A stretch of DNA of 64,000 nucleotides from positions 3,348,001-3,412,000 of the forward strand of contig NZ_AP022618.1 of the NCBI RefSeq assembly GCF_010731615.1, given 5' to 3'. This document shows, in pieces, positions 37,941-45,992 of this stretch. Every line of letters begins with the position of its first letter. Within the stretch, counting starts at the first letter, position 1. The notes below the pieces were generated by a model. That model worked only from the letters and a program-made list of their open reading frames with translations, searched no databases and was not told where the DNA came from. This DNA is from Mycolicibacterium insubricum. Lineage in GTDB: Bacteria; Actinomycetota; Actinomycetes; Mycobacteriales; Mycobacteriaceae. The translations under genes and the position numbers were made by a program.

Positions 37941-39233
37941 GTGCCCGATACCCGGTTCGTGCCCCGCTCGGCGCTCGAGGTGCTGGAGAACGTCCCGGAG
38001 TCGACGCTGCGCCGGATCAAGCAGTACTCGGGGCGCCTGGCCACCGACGCCGTCGGGGTGATGGCCGAACGGCTGAGCTTCTTCGAGGACCTGACGGCCG
38101 ATCAGCGGGCCAGCGTGCAACTCGTGGTGCAGACCGCGGTGGCCAAGTTCGTCGAGTGGATGGCCGACCCGCAGTCCAACACCGACCACACCGCCGAGGC
38201 GTTCGCGCTGGTCCCGGCGGATCTGACCCGGACCATCTCGTTGCGTCACACCGTCGACATGGTCCGGGTGGCCATGGAGTACTTCGAGCAGGTGGTGCCG
38301 CTGCTGGCCCGCTCCGAGGAGCAGCTGACCGCACTGACCGTCGGCATCCTGCGCTATTCGCGGGACCTGGCGTTCGCGGCGGCCTCGGGCTACGCCAACG
38401 CCGCCGAGGCTCGGGGCAGCTGGGACGCGAGGATGGAGGCCAGCGTCGTCGACGCCGTCGTCCGCGGTGACACCGGCCCCGAGCTGCTGTCCCGGGCGGC
38501 GACGCTGAACTGGGACACCACCGCGCCGGCCACCGTCGTCGTCGGCACCCCGCACCCGGGCACCGACGAGAAACACGCGATCGACGAGATCCGCCGGATC
38601 GCCACCCGGCACGGCCGCGCCGCCCTCAGCGACATCCACGGAACCCTGCTGGTGACCATCGTCTCCGGCCAGCTCGGCCCCACCGACCGGTTCCGCTCCG
38701 ATCTGCTGACGGCGTTCTCCGACGGCCCGGTGGTGCTCGGGCCGACGGCGCCGACGCTGACCGCCGCCTCGCACAGCGCCCGCGAGGCGATCTCCGGTAT
38801 GAACGCCGTCGCCGGCTGGTCCGGGGCACCGCGGCCGGTCGCCGCGCGCGAGCTGCTGCCCGAGCGTGCGCTGATCGGCGATCCGACCGCGATTGCGACG
38901 TTGCAGCTCGACGTCATGCGTCCGCTTGCCGAGGCCGGACCGGCACTGACCGAGACCCTGGACGCATATCTCGATTCCGGCGGCGCCATCGAGGCGTGTG
39001 CGCGCCGGTTGTTCGTCCACCCCAACACCGTGCGCTACCGACTGCGCCGGATCGCCGACTTCACCGGCCGCGACCCCGCCGTCCCGCGCGACGGGTATGT
39101 CTTGCGGATCGCCTCCACCCTGGGCCGGCTGGGCCTGCAGTCGTCCGGGCCGCAGCACGCGGACGTCGCGGAGCCGGCGGCCGTCGACCCGGGGCATCCC
39201 GACGGTTTCCCGCCTGTGGAGTCCCTAAATTAA
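37941..39233 (+). CDS. mabR: PucR/CdaR-type transcriptional regulator MabR
   Basis: A 430-residue regulator equivalent to Rv2242. The N-terminal part (RSALEVLENVPESTLRRIKQ, SFFEDLTADQRASVQLVVQT) is the sensory region. The C-terminus has the PucR-type helix-turn-helix AIEACARRLFVHPNTVRYRL followed by RRIADFTGRDP. MabR is known to control the FAS-II operon and to respond to long-chain acyl-CoA. Here the gene stands directly upstream of fabD, with a matching operator in the 156-base gap. The GTG at 37941 gives MPDTRFVPRSALEVLENVP. Confidence 0.92.
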   Translation: MPDTRFVPRSALEVLENVPESTLRRIKQYSGRLATDAVGVMAERLSFFEDLTADQRASVQLVVQTAVAKFVEWMADPQSNTDHTAEAFALVPADLTRTISLRHTVDMVRVAMEYFEQVVPLLARSEEQLTALTVGILRYSRDLAFAAASGYANAAEARGSWDARMEASVVDAVVRGDTGPELLSRAATLNWDTTAPATVVVGTPHPGTDEKHAIDEIRRIATRHGRAALSDIHGTLLVTIVSGQLGPTDRFRSDLLTAFSDGPVVLGPTAPTLTAASHSAREAISGMNAVAGWSGAPRPVAARELLPERALIGDPTAIATLQLDVMRPLAEAGPALTETLDAYLDSGGAIEACARRLFVHPNTVRYRLRRIADFTGRDPAVPRDGYVLRIASTLGRLGLQSSGPQHADVAEPAAVDPGHPDGFPPVESLN

Positions 39234-39302
39234 GGAAGTAACCCGTCTTTCTGGAGAGATCCGAGACACAACCGGCCTACTTCCTAGCTCCCCCACCCGC
39301 CG

Positions 39303-39323
39303 TTTTGTGGGATACCTACAAAA
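39303..39323. promoter_or_regulatory. MabR operator upstream of fabD
   Basis: Inverted repeat TTTTGT at 39303-39308 and ACAAAA at 39318-39323 with a 9-base spacer. This is the form reported for MabR binding at the M. tuberculosis fabD promoter. It lies about 67 bases before the fabD start and 70 after the mabR stop. Confidence 0.8.
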
Positions 39324-39389
39324 ATCCAAGACGACATTCATAATGTCGCACACCGCGCAAAACACCCTTCACAGTGTTCTCTTAATTAC

Positions 39390-40310
39390 GTGCCCGAATC
39401 GACTATTGCGCTGCTCGCACCCGGCCAGGGATCTCAGACCCCCGGGATGCTGAGCCCTTGGCTCGAACTGCCCGGCGCCGTCGACCAGATCGCGGCCTGG
39501 TCCGCCGCCAGCGGCCTGGACCTGGCCCGCCTCGGCACCACCGCCGAGGCCGACGAGATCACCGATACCGCCATCACTCAGCCGCTGGTGGTCGCCGCGA
39601 CCCTGCTGGCCGCCCGTCAGCTGCGCGAACGCGGGCTGCTGGCCGACCGCCCGACCATCCTCGCCGGCCACTCCGTGGGCGAGATCGCCGCCTACGCCAT
39701 CGCTGGGGTGATCAGCCCCGACGATGCCGTCGCGCTGGCCGCCACCCGCGGCCGGGAGATGGCCAAGGCCTGCGCCGAGGTGCCCACCGGCATGTCCGCG
39801 GTGCTCGGCGGTGACGAGACCGAGGTGCTGGCGGCGCTGGCCGATTTGGACCTGGTCCCGGCCAACCGCAACGCCGCCGGCCAGATCGTCGCCGCCGGCC
39901 GGGTCGAGGCACTGGCCAAGCTGGCCGAGAACCCGCCGGCCAAGGCCCGGGTCCGCCCGCTGGCCACCGCCGGCGCGTTCCACACCCACTTCATGGCATC
40001 GGCCCAGGACGCCTACGCCGCCGCGGCGGCCGGGATCGCCCCCAGCGAGCCGACCACCACGCTGCTGTCCAACGCCGACGGCCGGCCGGTCACCTCCGCC
40101 GCGGACGCGATGGAAAAGCTGGTCGCGCAGATGACCCGCCCGGTGCGTTGGGACCTGTGCACCGCCACCATGCGCGACGCCGGCGTCGCCGCCGTCGTCG
40201 AGTTCCCGCCGGCCGGAGCGCTGGCCGGGATCGCCAAGCGGGAGCTGAAGGGCACCCCGACGCACGCCATCAAGACCCCGTCCGACCTGGACGGACTCGC
40301 CGAGATCTGA
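39390..40310 (+). CDS. fabD: Malonyl-CoA:ACP transacylase
   Basis: FabD loads malonate from CoA onto AcpM to feed FAS-II chain elongation. The 306-residue protein has APGQGSQTPGM (oxyanion region), the nucleophile Ser95 in LAGHSVGEIAAYA, the malonate-binding arginine region in ATRGREMAKAC and the catalytic histidine in AGAFHTHFM. GTG at 39390 is used; no clear ribosome site precedes it (CTTAATTAC), so a leaderless or weakly initiated start is possible. First gene of the mycolate elongation operon under MabR. Confidence 0.95.
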   Translation: MPESTIALLAPGQGSQTPGMLSPWLELPGAVDQIAAWSAASGLDLARLGTTAEADEITDTAITQPLVVAATLLAARQLRERGLLADRPTILAGHSVGEIAAYAIAGVISPDDAVALAATRGREMAKACAEVPTGMSAVLGGDETEVLAALADLDLVPANRNAAGQIVAAGRVEALAKLAENPPAKARVRPLATAGAFHTHFMASAQDAYAAAAAGIAPSEPTTTLLSNADGRPVTSAADAMEKLVAQMTRPVRWDLCTATMRDAGVAAVVEFPPAGALAGIAKRELKGTPTHAIKTPSDLDGLAEI

Positions 40311-40323
40311 CCGTCCAGGACGA

Positions 40324-40357
40324 AAAGACCAGCACCACCGAAAGACCAGCACCACCG
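40324..40357. repeat. Two perfect 17-bp tandem repeats in the fabD-acpM gap
   Basis: AAAGACCAGCACCACCG occurs twice head to tail, followed by a degenerate third piece (TACCAGCACTACCTG). It lies in the 115-base gap between fabD and acpM. Role unknown; it may be replication slippage. Confidence 0.75.
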
Positions 40358-40425
40358 CAGTACCAGCACTACCTGAAAGCAGCTGGCAACCGTCAGCTGT
40401 CCGTTGATAAATAGAAGGAGCCCCC

Positions 40426-40731
40426 GTGGCCACCACCCCCGAGCAGGAACGAATCATCGCCGGCATCGCCGAGATCATCGAAGAAGTGACCGGCATCGAG
40501 CCGTCCGAGGTCACCATGGAGAAGTCCTTCGTCGACGACCTGGACATCGACTCGCTGTCGATGGTCGAGATCGCCGTGCAGACCGAGGACAAGTACGGCG
40601 TGAAGATCCCCGACGAGGACCTGGCCGGTCTGCGTACCGTCGGTGACGTCGTCGCCTACATCCAGAAGCTGGAAGAAGAGAACCCCGAGGCCGCCGCCGC
40701 GCTGCGCGAGAAGTTCGGTTCGGACTCGTGA
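40426..40731 (+). CDS. acpM: Meromycolate-extension acyl carrier protein
   Basis: AcpM carries growing meromycolate chains for FAS-II. The 101-residue acidic protein has the phosphopantetheine serine S43 in [13 protein letters not shown] and the C-terminal extension ([19 protein letters not shown]) typical of mycobacterial AcpM over E. coli ACP. GTG start with AAGGAG upstream. Its stop overlaps the kasA GTG by four bases (GTGA). Confidence 0.97.
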   Translation: MATTPEQERIIAGIAEIIEEVTGIEPSEVTMEKSFVDDLDIDSLSMVEIAVQTEDKYGVKIPDEDLAGLRTVGDVVAYIQKLEEENPEAAAALREKFGSDS

Positions 40732-41978
40732 CCCGTCCTTCCACTGCCAATGGCGGTTTCCCCTCGGTCGTCGTAACGGCTGTCGAGGCCACCACGGCGC
40801 TCGCGGCGGATGCCGAGGGCACGTGGAAGGCCCTGCTGGCCGGCGAGAGCGGTATCCGCGTCCTCGAGGACGATTTCGTCACCAAGTGGGACCTTCCGGT
40901 CCGCATCGGCGGCCACCTCGTGGACGACATCGACGACCACATGACGCGAATCGACATGCGCCGCATGTCCTACGTCCAGCGGATGTCCAAGCTGGTCTCC
41001 GGTCGACTGTGGGAGTCCGCGGGTAATCCCGAGGTCGACCCCGACCGGTTCGCGGTGGTCATCGGTACCGGTCTCGGCGGCGGCGAGAAGATCGTCGAAA
41101 CCTACGACGCGATGAACGAGGGCGGGCCCCGCAAGGTGTCCCCGCTCGCCGTTCAGATGATCATGCCCAACGGCGCTGCCGCCGTGGCCGGCCTGCAGCT
41201 CGGCGCCCGCGCCGGGGTCGTCACCCCGGTCTCGGCGTGTTCGTCGGGCTCGGAGGCCATCGCCCACGCGTGGCGCCACATCGTCATGGGTGACGCCGAC
41301 TTCGTCGTCTGCGGCGGCGTGGAGGGCGGCATCGAGGCGTTGCCGATCGCGGCGTTCTCGATGATGCGCGCCATGTCCACCCGCAACGATGACCCGGCCG
41401 GGGCGTCGCGCCCGTTCGACAAGGACCGCGACGGCTTCGTGTTCGGTGAGGCCGGGGCCATGATGATCATCGAGACCGAGGAGCATGCACTGGCCCGCGG
41501 CGCCAAGCCGCTGGCCCGCCTGATGGGTGCGGGCATCACCTCCGACGCGTTCCACATGGTGGCTCCGGCCTCCGACGGTGCACGCGCCGGCCAGGCGATG
41601 AAGCGGGCGATCGAGACGGCGGGCTTGTCCGCCGGCGACATCTCCCACGTCAACGCGCACGCCACCGCCACTCCGATCGGCGACGTCGCCGAGGCCAACG
41701 CCCTGCGCGTGGCCGGTGTGGACCACGCCGCCGTGTATGCCCCGAAGTCGGCGCTGGGTCACTCGATCGGCGCCGTCGGTGCCCTCGAGTCGATCCTGAC
41801 CGTGCTCGCCCTGCGCGACGGCGTCATCCCGCCGACGCTCAACTACGAGACACCGGATCCGGAGATCGACCTCGACGTCGTCGCCAAGGAACCGCGCTAC
41901 GGTGACTACCAGTACGCCATCAACAACTCGTTCGGGTTCGGTGGCCACAACGTCGCGCTGGCATTCGGAAAGTACTGA
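40728..41978 (+). CDS. kasA: Beta-ketoacyl-ACP synthase KasA
   Basis: Condensing enzyme that elongates acyl-AcpM with malonyl-AcpM. The 416-residue thiolase-fold protein has the nucleophile C171 in [16 protein letters not shown], the first histidine in [11 protein letters not shown] and the lysine-histidine motif in [13 protein letters not shown], giving the Cys-His-His set of KAS I/II. C171 matches the residue number in M. tuberculosis KasA, the target of thiolactomycin. It is coupled to acpM and followed by its paralogue kasB after 29 bases. Confidence 0.97.
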   Translation: MTRPSTANGGFPSVVVTAVEATTALAADAEGTWKALLAGESGIRVLEDDFVTKWDLPVRIGGHLVDDIDDHMTRIDMRRMSYVQRMSKLVSGRLWESAGNPEVDPDRFAVVIGTGLGGGEKIVETYDAMNEGGPRKVSPLAVQMIMPNGAAAVAGLQLGARAGVVTPVSACSSGSEAIAHAWRHIVMGDADFVVCGGVEGGIEALPIAAFSMMRAMSTRNDDPAGASRPFDKDRDGFVFGEAGAMMIIETEEHALARGAKPLARLMGAGITSDAFHMVAPASDGARAGQAMKRAIETAGLSAGDISHVNAHATATPIGDVAEANALRVAGVDHAAVYAPKSALGHSIGAVGALESILTVLALRDGVIPPTLNYETPDPEIDLDVVAKEPRYGDYQYAINNSFGFGGHNVALAFGKY

Positions 41979-42007
41979 TCGCAGCAGAAGGGACCTGAGC
42001 TAGATCC

Positions 42008-43261
42008 ATGGCACCGCTGGCTACGGGCAACGGTCTGCCCAACGTCGTCGTCACCGGAATTGCGATGACGACCGCGTTGGGGACCAGCGCCGAAGACACC
42101 TGGAAGAACCTGCTCGACGGGCAGTCCGGCATTCGCACCCTCACCGACTCGTTCGTCGAGGAGTACGACCTCCCGGTCCGCATCGGAGGTCACCTCCTCG
42201 AGGAGTTCGACGACGAGTTGTCCAAGGTGGAACGCCGGCGGATGTCCTATCTGCAGAAGATGGCGGTCGTACTGGGCCGCCGGGTCTGGGAGAACGCCGG
42301 TAATCCGGAGGTCGACACCAACCGTCTGATGGTGTCGGTCGGCACCGGGCTGGGATCGGCCGAGGAGCTGGTCTTCGCCTACGACGGCATGCGGTCCCGC
42401 GGTCTGCGGGCGGTGTCCCCGCTCGTCGTGCAGATGTACATGCCCAACGGCGCCGCGGCGGTCATCGGCCTGGACCGCGGCGCCAAGGCCGGCGTCTGCA
42501 CCTCGATCTCGGCGTGCGCGTCGGGCTCGGAGGCGATCGCCAACGCCTGGCGCAACATCGCCTACGGCGAGGCCGACATCGCCATCTGCGGCGGCGTGGA
42601 GACCAAGATCGAGGCGGTGCCGATCGCCGGCTTCGCCCAGATGCGGATCGTGCTGTCCAACTCCAACGACGACCCCCAGGGCGCCTGCCGGCCGTTCGAC
42701 CGGGACCGCAACGGGTTCGTCTTCGGTGAGGCCGGCGCGCTGCTGGTCATCGAGACCGAGGAGCACGCCAAGGCCCGCGGCGCCAACATCCTGGCCCGCA
42801 TCATGGGTGCCTCGGTCACCTCCGACGGTTTCCACATGGTGGCTCCGGACCCCAACGGGGAACGCGCCGGGCACGCCATGAGCCGGGCCATCGAACTGGC
42901 CGGCCTGGTGCCCACCGACATCGACCACATCAACGCCCACGCGACGGGCACCAACGTCGGTGACGTCGCCGAGGGCAAGGCCATCAACCGGGCGATGCGC
43001 GGGCACAAGCCCGCGGTGTACGCGCCCAAGTCGGCGCTGGGCCACTCGGTCGGCGCCGTCGGTGCGGTCGAGTCCATCCTGACCGTCCAGGCGCTGCGCG
43101 ACGGGATCGTCCCCGCCACCCGCAACCTGGTCAATCTCGACCCCGAGATCGATCTCGATGTCGTCGCGGGTTCCCCGCGTACCGGTGACTACCAGTACGC
43201 CATCAACAACTCTTTCGGATTTGGCGGGCACAACGTCGCGATCGCCTTCGGAAAGTACTGA
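42008..43261 (+). CDS. kasB: Beta-ketoacyl-ACP synthase KasB
   Basis: Paralogue of KasA used for the last elongation steps that give full-length mycolates. The 417-residue protein has the active cysteine C170 in [16 protein letters not shown], histidines in [11 protein letters not shown] and [13 protein letters not shown]. It has the same length as KasA, without the N-terminal extension annotated on the 438-residue M. tuberculosis KasB. It sits in the FAS-II operon between kasA and accD6. Confidence 0.96.
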   Translation: MAPLATGNGLPNVVVTGIAMTTALGTSAEDTWKNLLDGQSGIRTLTDSFVEEYDLPVRIGGHLLEEFDDELSKVERRRMSYLQKMAVVLGRRVWENAGNPEVDTNRLMVSVGTGLGSAEELVFAYDGMRSRGLRAVSPLVVQMYMPNGAAAVIGLDRGAKAGVCTSISACASGSEAIANAWRNIAYGEADIAICGGVETKIEAVPIAGFAQMRIVLSNSNDDPQGACRPFDRDRNGFVFGEAGALLVIETEEHAKARGANILARIMGASVTSDGFHMVAPDPNGERAGHAMSRAIELAGLVPTDIDHINAHATGTNVGDVAEGKAINRAMRGHKPAVYAPKSALGHSVGAVGAVESILTVQALRDGIVPATRNLVNLDPEIDLDVVAGSPRTGDYQYAINNSFGFGGHNVAIAFGKY

Positions 43262-43278
43262 TCACATCTAGGAGTTCC

Positions 43279-44703
43279 ATGACAGCCCCGGCCCCCGACG
43301 CGGTGAACGAGTCCGTAGACCCCCGTGACCCGCTGCTGCGGCTGTCCACGTTCTTCGACGACGGCACCGTCGAGCTGCTGCACGAGCGCGACAAGTCGGG
43401 CGTGCTGGCCGCCGGCGGCAACGTCAACGGCGTGCGCACCATCGCCTTCGCCACCGACGGGACCGTGATGGGCGGCGCCATGGGCGTCGACGGCTGCGCG
43501 CACATCGTCAACGCCTACGACGTCGCCATCAACGAGGGCAGCCCGATCGTCGGCATCTGGCACTCCGGTGGCGCCCGGCTGGCCGAGGGCGTGCGCGCCC
43601 TGCACGCCGTCGGCCTTGTCTTCGAGGCGATGATCCGGGCGTCCGGCTTCATCCCGCAGATCTCGGTGGTCGTCGGCTTCGCGGCCGGCGGCGCGGCCTA
43701 CGGCCCGGCGCTGACCGACATCGTCATCATGGCGCCCGAGGGCCGGGTGTTCGTCACCGGTCCGGACGTGGTGCGCAGCGTCACCGGCGAGGACGTCGAC
43801 ATGGAGTCCCTCGGCGGCCCGAACACCCATCACCGCAAGTCCGGTGTCTGTCACATCGTCGCCGACGACGAGCTCGACGCCTACGAGCGCGGCCGCCGGT
43901 TGATCGGCTACTTCTGCCAGCAGGGTCACTTCGACCGGTCCAAGGCCGAGGCCGGCGACACCGACCTGCACGCCCTGCTGCCCGAGTCCGCCAAGCGCGC
44001 CTACGACGTGCATCCGCTGGTCGAGGCGCTGCTCGACGCCGACGCGCCGTTCGAGGAGTTCCAGGCCAAGTGGGCGCCGTCGATGGTGGTGGGGCTGGGC
44101 CGGCTGGCCGGGCGCACCGTCGGTGTGCTGGCCAACAACCCGCTGCGCCTCGGTGGCTGCCTGAACTCCGAGAGCGCGGAGAAGGCCGCCCGGTTCGTCC
44201 GGCTGTGCAACGCGTTCGGCATCCCGCTGGTCGTGGTGGTCGACGTGCCCGGGTATCTGCCCGGCGTGGACCAGGAGTGGGGCGGCGTGGTTCGCCGCGG
44301 CGCCAAGCTGCTGCACGCCTTCGGTGAGGCGTCGGTCCCCCGCGTCACCCTGGTGACCCGCAAGATCTACGGCGGCGCGTACATCGCGATGAACTCTCGC
44401 TCGCTGGGCGCCACCAAGGTGTTCGCCTGGCCGGACGCCGAGGTCGCCGTCATGGGCGCCAAGGCCGCCGTCGGGATCCTGCACAAGCGCAAGCTGGCCG
44501 CCGTCGAGGACGCCGCCGAGCGCGACGCCCTGCACGAGGAACTCGCGCTCGAGCACGAGCGGATCGCCGGCGGCGTGGACTCGGCCGTCGAGATCGGCGT
44601 CGTCGACGAGAAGATCGATCCCGCGCACACCCGGTCGGCACTGGCCCAGGCACTGGCCGAGGCCCCGACCCGACGCGGGCGGCACAAGAACATCCCGCTG
44701 TAA
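43279..44703 (+). CDS. accD6: Acetyl/propionyl-CoA carboxylase beta subunit AccD6
   Basis: Carboxyltransferase subunit that, with an AccA biotin subunit encoded elsewhere, makes malonyl-CoA for FAS. The 474-residue protein has the two crotonase-fold halves: IVGIWHSGGARLAEGV and VVVGFAAGGAAYGPAL in the first, VVVVDVPGYLPGVDQEWGGV and VTRKIYGGAYIAMNSRSLGA in the second, which form the acyl-CoA and biotin pockets. AGGAG precedes the ATG. Last gene of the operon, before a strong terminator. Confidence 0.96.
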   Translation: MTAPAPDAVNESVDPRDPLLRLSTFFDDGTVELLHERDKSGVLAAGGNVNGVRTIAFATDGTVMGGAMGVDGCAHIVNAYDVAINEGSPIVGIWHSGGARLAEGVRALHAVGLVFEAMIRASGFIPQISVVVGFAAGGAAYGPALTDIVIMAPEGRVFVTGPDVVRSVTGEDVDMESLGGPNTHHRKSGVCHIVADDELDAYERGRRLIGYFCQQGHFDRSKAEAGDTDLHALLPESAKRAYDVHPLVEALLDADAPFEEFQAKWAPSMVVGLGRLAGRTVGVLANNPLRLGGCLNSESAEKAARFVRLCNAFGIPLVVVVDVPGYLPGVDQEWGGVVRRGAKLLHAFGEASVPRVTLVTRKIYGGAYIAMNSRSLGATKVFAWPDAEVAVMGAKAAVGILHKRKLAAVEDAAERDALHEELALEHERIAGGVDSAVEIGVVDEKIDPAHTRSALAQALAEAPTRRGRHKNIPL

Positions 44704-44716
44704 TCCCCAACCGACG

Positions 44717-44757
44717 CGATCGCCCGGGCTCATGCGAGCCCGGGCGATCGTGTTTTT
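44717..44757 (+). terminator. Terminator of the FAS-II operon
   Basis: A perfect 15-bp stem (44717-44731 with 44736-44750), a 4-base loop ATGC and then TGTTTTT. It lies 13 bases after the accD6 stop and separates it from the convergent secreted-protein gene. Confidence 0.92.
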
Positions 44758-44771
44758 CGCGAGGTGGCCGT

Positions 44772-45041
44772 TTACAGCGCGTTCCAGCGCCCCTGTTCCC
44801 AGTAGCCCCAACCGCGGCCGTCCCCCGAGCGCATCGGGTCGACGCGGTGACCGTTGTGCCAGAACGCCTGGTGGTCGCGGCGGGCGTCCTCGAGGCCGCG
44901 CTGCTCCAGCGGACGTCCGCCGACCTGGCAACCCGGGTGGTCGCAGCGGCCGTAGTCGGCACTGGCGGTGCCCATGGCCAGACCCAGCCCGGCCGCACCC
45001 AGCCCGGCCACCAAGGCCGATGCCACGAAATAACGACTCAT
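44772..45041 (-). CDS. Small secreted protein, copy A of a tandem pair
   Basis: An 89-residue precursor. MSRYFVASALVAGLGAAGLG then LAMGTASA is a signal peptide with an AxA site before DYGRCDHPGCQ. The mature ~60 residues have two cysteines (CDHPGC) and a conserved half FWHNGHRVDPMRSGDGRGWG ending YWEQGRWNAL. It is closely similar to the gene 356 bases upstream and both precursors share the same layout. No family function is known to me. The ATG at 45041 is chosen for the clean signal peptide. Confidence 0.82.
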   Translation of the reverse strand: MSRYFVASALVAGLGAAGLGLAMGTASADYGRCDHPGCQVGGRPLEQRGLEDARRDHQAFWHNGHRVDPMRSGDGRGWGYWEQGRWNAL

Positions 45042-45144
45042 TGTCACAATGTTCTCCTTGCTTTTCGATGCTCGGGTGTTCACCCCGATGCGAGTGAAAT
45101 TAGGGAGACGACGTTGGTGATCGCTGCGCCGGCGCTGGCGGCGG

Positions 45145-45158
45145 GCTGGCAAACCGGT
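45145..45158 (-). repeat. Motif GCTGGCAAACCGGT, copy 1, upstream of copy A gene
   Basis: Read on the minus strand as ACCGGTTTGCCAGC. It is 104 bases before the copy A start. A matching motif with similar downstream bases (CGCCAGCGC, ACGTC, CTCCCTA) occurs before copy B, so the promoter region was duplicated with the gene. Confidence 0.6.
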
Positions 45159-45303
45159 CGCGTTTGGGTGTCGATACCGTCTCGGAAAGAGTTTTGCGCT
45201 TTACGGTCAAGCCTGACACGGATGTGGTTTATGTGATCTCTGTTGCAGGGGTGGCGGGTGTTTCAGGTACTGAACTGCGACTATCAGGACCTGCTGCACG
45301 ACG

Positions 45304-45317
45304 GCTGGCAAACGGGT
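45304..45317 (-). repeat. Motif GCTGGCAAACGGGT, copy 2
   Basis: Identical to the copy 3 motif in all 14 bases. It lies between the copy B terminator and copy A, with no gene start close behind it. Confidence 0.55.
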
Positions 45318-45334
45318 GGGAGCCGAAGGGGGCG

Positions 45335-45372
45335 AAAAGAGAATCGCCCGGACCCCGTTCGGGGTCCGGGCG
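45335..45372 (-). terminator. Terminator downstream of secreted copy B
   Basis: A perfect 12-bp stem (45345-45356 with 45361-45372), loop of 4, followed on the minus strand by ATTCTCTTTT. It ends transcription from copy B. Confidence 0.82.
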
Positions 45373-45397
45373 ACTCGCCGGCAAGTCTGCGGAGGGG

Positions 45398-45673
45398 TTA
45401 CAGCCAGTTCCAGATGCCGCCGTCCCAGTAGCCCCAGCCACGGCCATCACCCGAGCGCATCGGGTCGACCCGGTGGCCGTTGTGCCAGAACGGCTGGTGG
45501 TCACGGCGAGCGTCGTCGATGCCGCGCTGCTCGATCGGACGTCCCCCAATCTGGCAGCCCGGGTGATCGCAGCGGCCGGGGTCGGCGGCGGCGGTGCCCA
45601 TGGCCAGGCCCAGGCCCGCGGCGCCCAGACCCGCCGCCAGCGCGGAGGCGGCAACAATGCGGCTGATCGTCAT
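45398..45673 (-). CDS. Small secreted protein, copy B of a tandem pair
   Basis: A 91-residue precursor with signal peptide MTISRIVAASALAAGLGAAG then LGLAMGTAAA, cleaved before DPGRCDHPGCQ. The mature part repeats copy A: CDHPGC, GGRPIEQRGIDDARRDHQ, FWHNGHRVDPMRSGDGRGWG, then ends YWDGGIWNWL. Differences are mostly conservative, so the pair arose by tandem duplication. The two cysteines are four residues apart and could bind metal or form a tight disulfide loop; that is inference. Function unknown. Confidence 0.84.
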   Translation of the reverse strand: MTISRIVAASALAAGLGAAGLGLAMGTAAADPGRCDHPGCQIGGRPIEQRGIDDARRDHQPFWHNGHRVDPMRSGDGRGWGYWDGGIWNWL

Positions 45674-45764
45674 GGTTTATCTCCTGTTCTGTCGGGCGGT
45701 CGACCCGATGGCACCGACGGTAGGGAGCGGACGTGGGTGGCAGCTTTGGCCGCGCTGGCGGGCC

Positions 45765-45778
45765 GCTGGCAAACGGGT
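45765..45778 (-). repeat. Motif GCTGGCAAACGGGT, copy 3, upstream of copy B gene
   Basis: On the minus strand it reads ACCCGTTTGCCAGC, 92 bases before the copy B start, the same relative place as copy 1 before copy A. Confidence 0.6.
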
Positions 45779-45849
45779 CACGGATCGACCACCGGAGCTG
45801 GGGCGGCACAGGATTCAAGCCTGACACGCCCGGGGCCCCTGTGAAAAAA

Positions 45850-45877
45850 GTGACAATTGTGCAGGCTGCGCTATACA
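45850..45877 (+). promoter_or_regulatory. Sigma-A-like promoter for the DUF4185 gene
   Basis: GTGACA at 45850-45855 and TATACA at 45872-45877 with a 16-base spacer. It points toward the exported protein gene starting at 45993. Confidence 0.45.
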
Positions 45878-45992
45878 GTGGTGCCGACTTTCCGAACCTG
45901 TGAGTCGTTGCGTTTTCGCTGTAAGTTCGCTGCGGCCGGGATTGGATGGCAGTCATACGTCGGGGGGTCGACGGAATTCAGGGAGCGGTTGC

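Larger units (their letters stand above)
45042..45397. other. 356-bp gap between the two small secreted genes
   Basis: No gene can be supported here. The gap holds the terminator of copy B at its right end and two copies of a GCTGGCAAAC-containing motif at 45145 and 45304. The first lies 104 bases upstream of copy A, in the place of its promoter. The stretch is less GC-rich than the coding DNA around it. Confidence 0.6.
45674..45992. other. 319-bp divergent intergenic region
   Basis: No gene is supported. It carries the third GCTGGCAAAC motif (45765) on the copy B side and a sigma-A-like promoter (45850-45877) facing the DUF4185 gene, leaving a 5' leader of roughly 110 bases before that gene. 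Confidence 0.6.
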
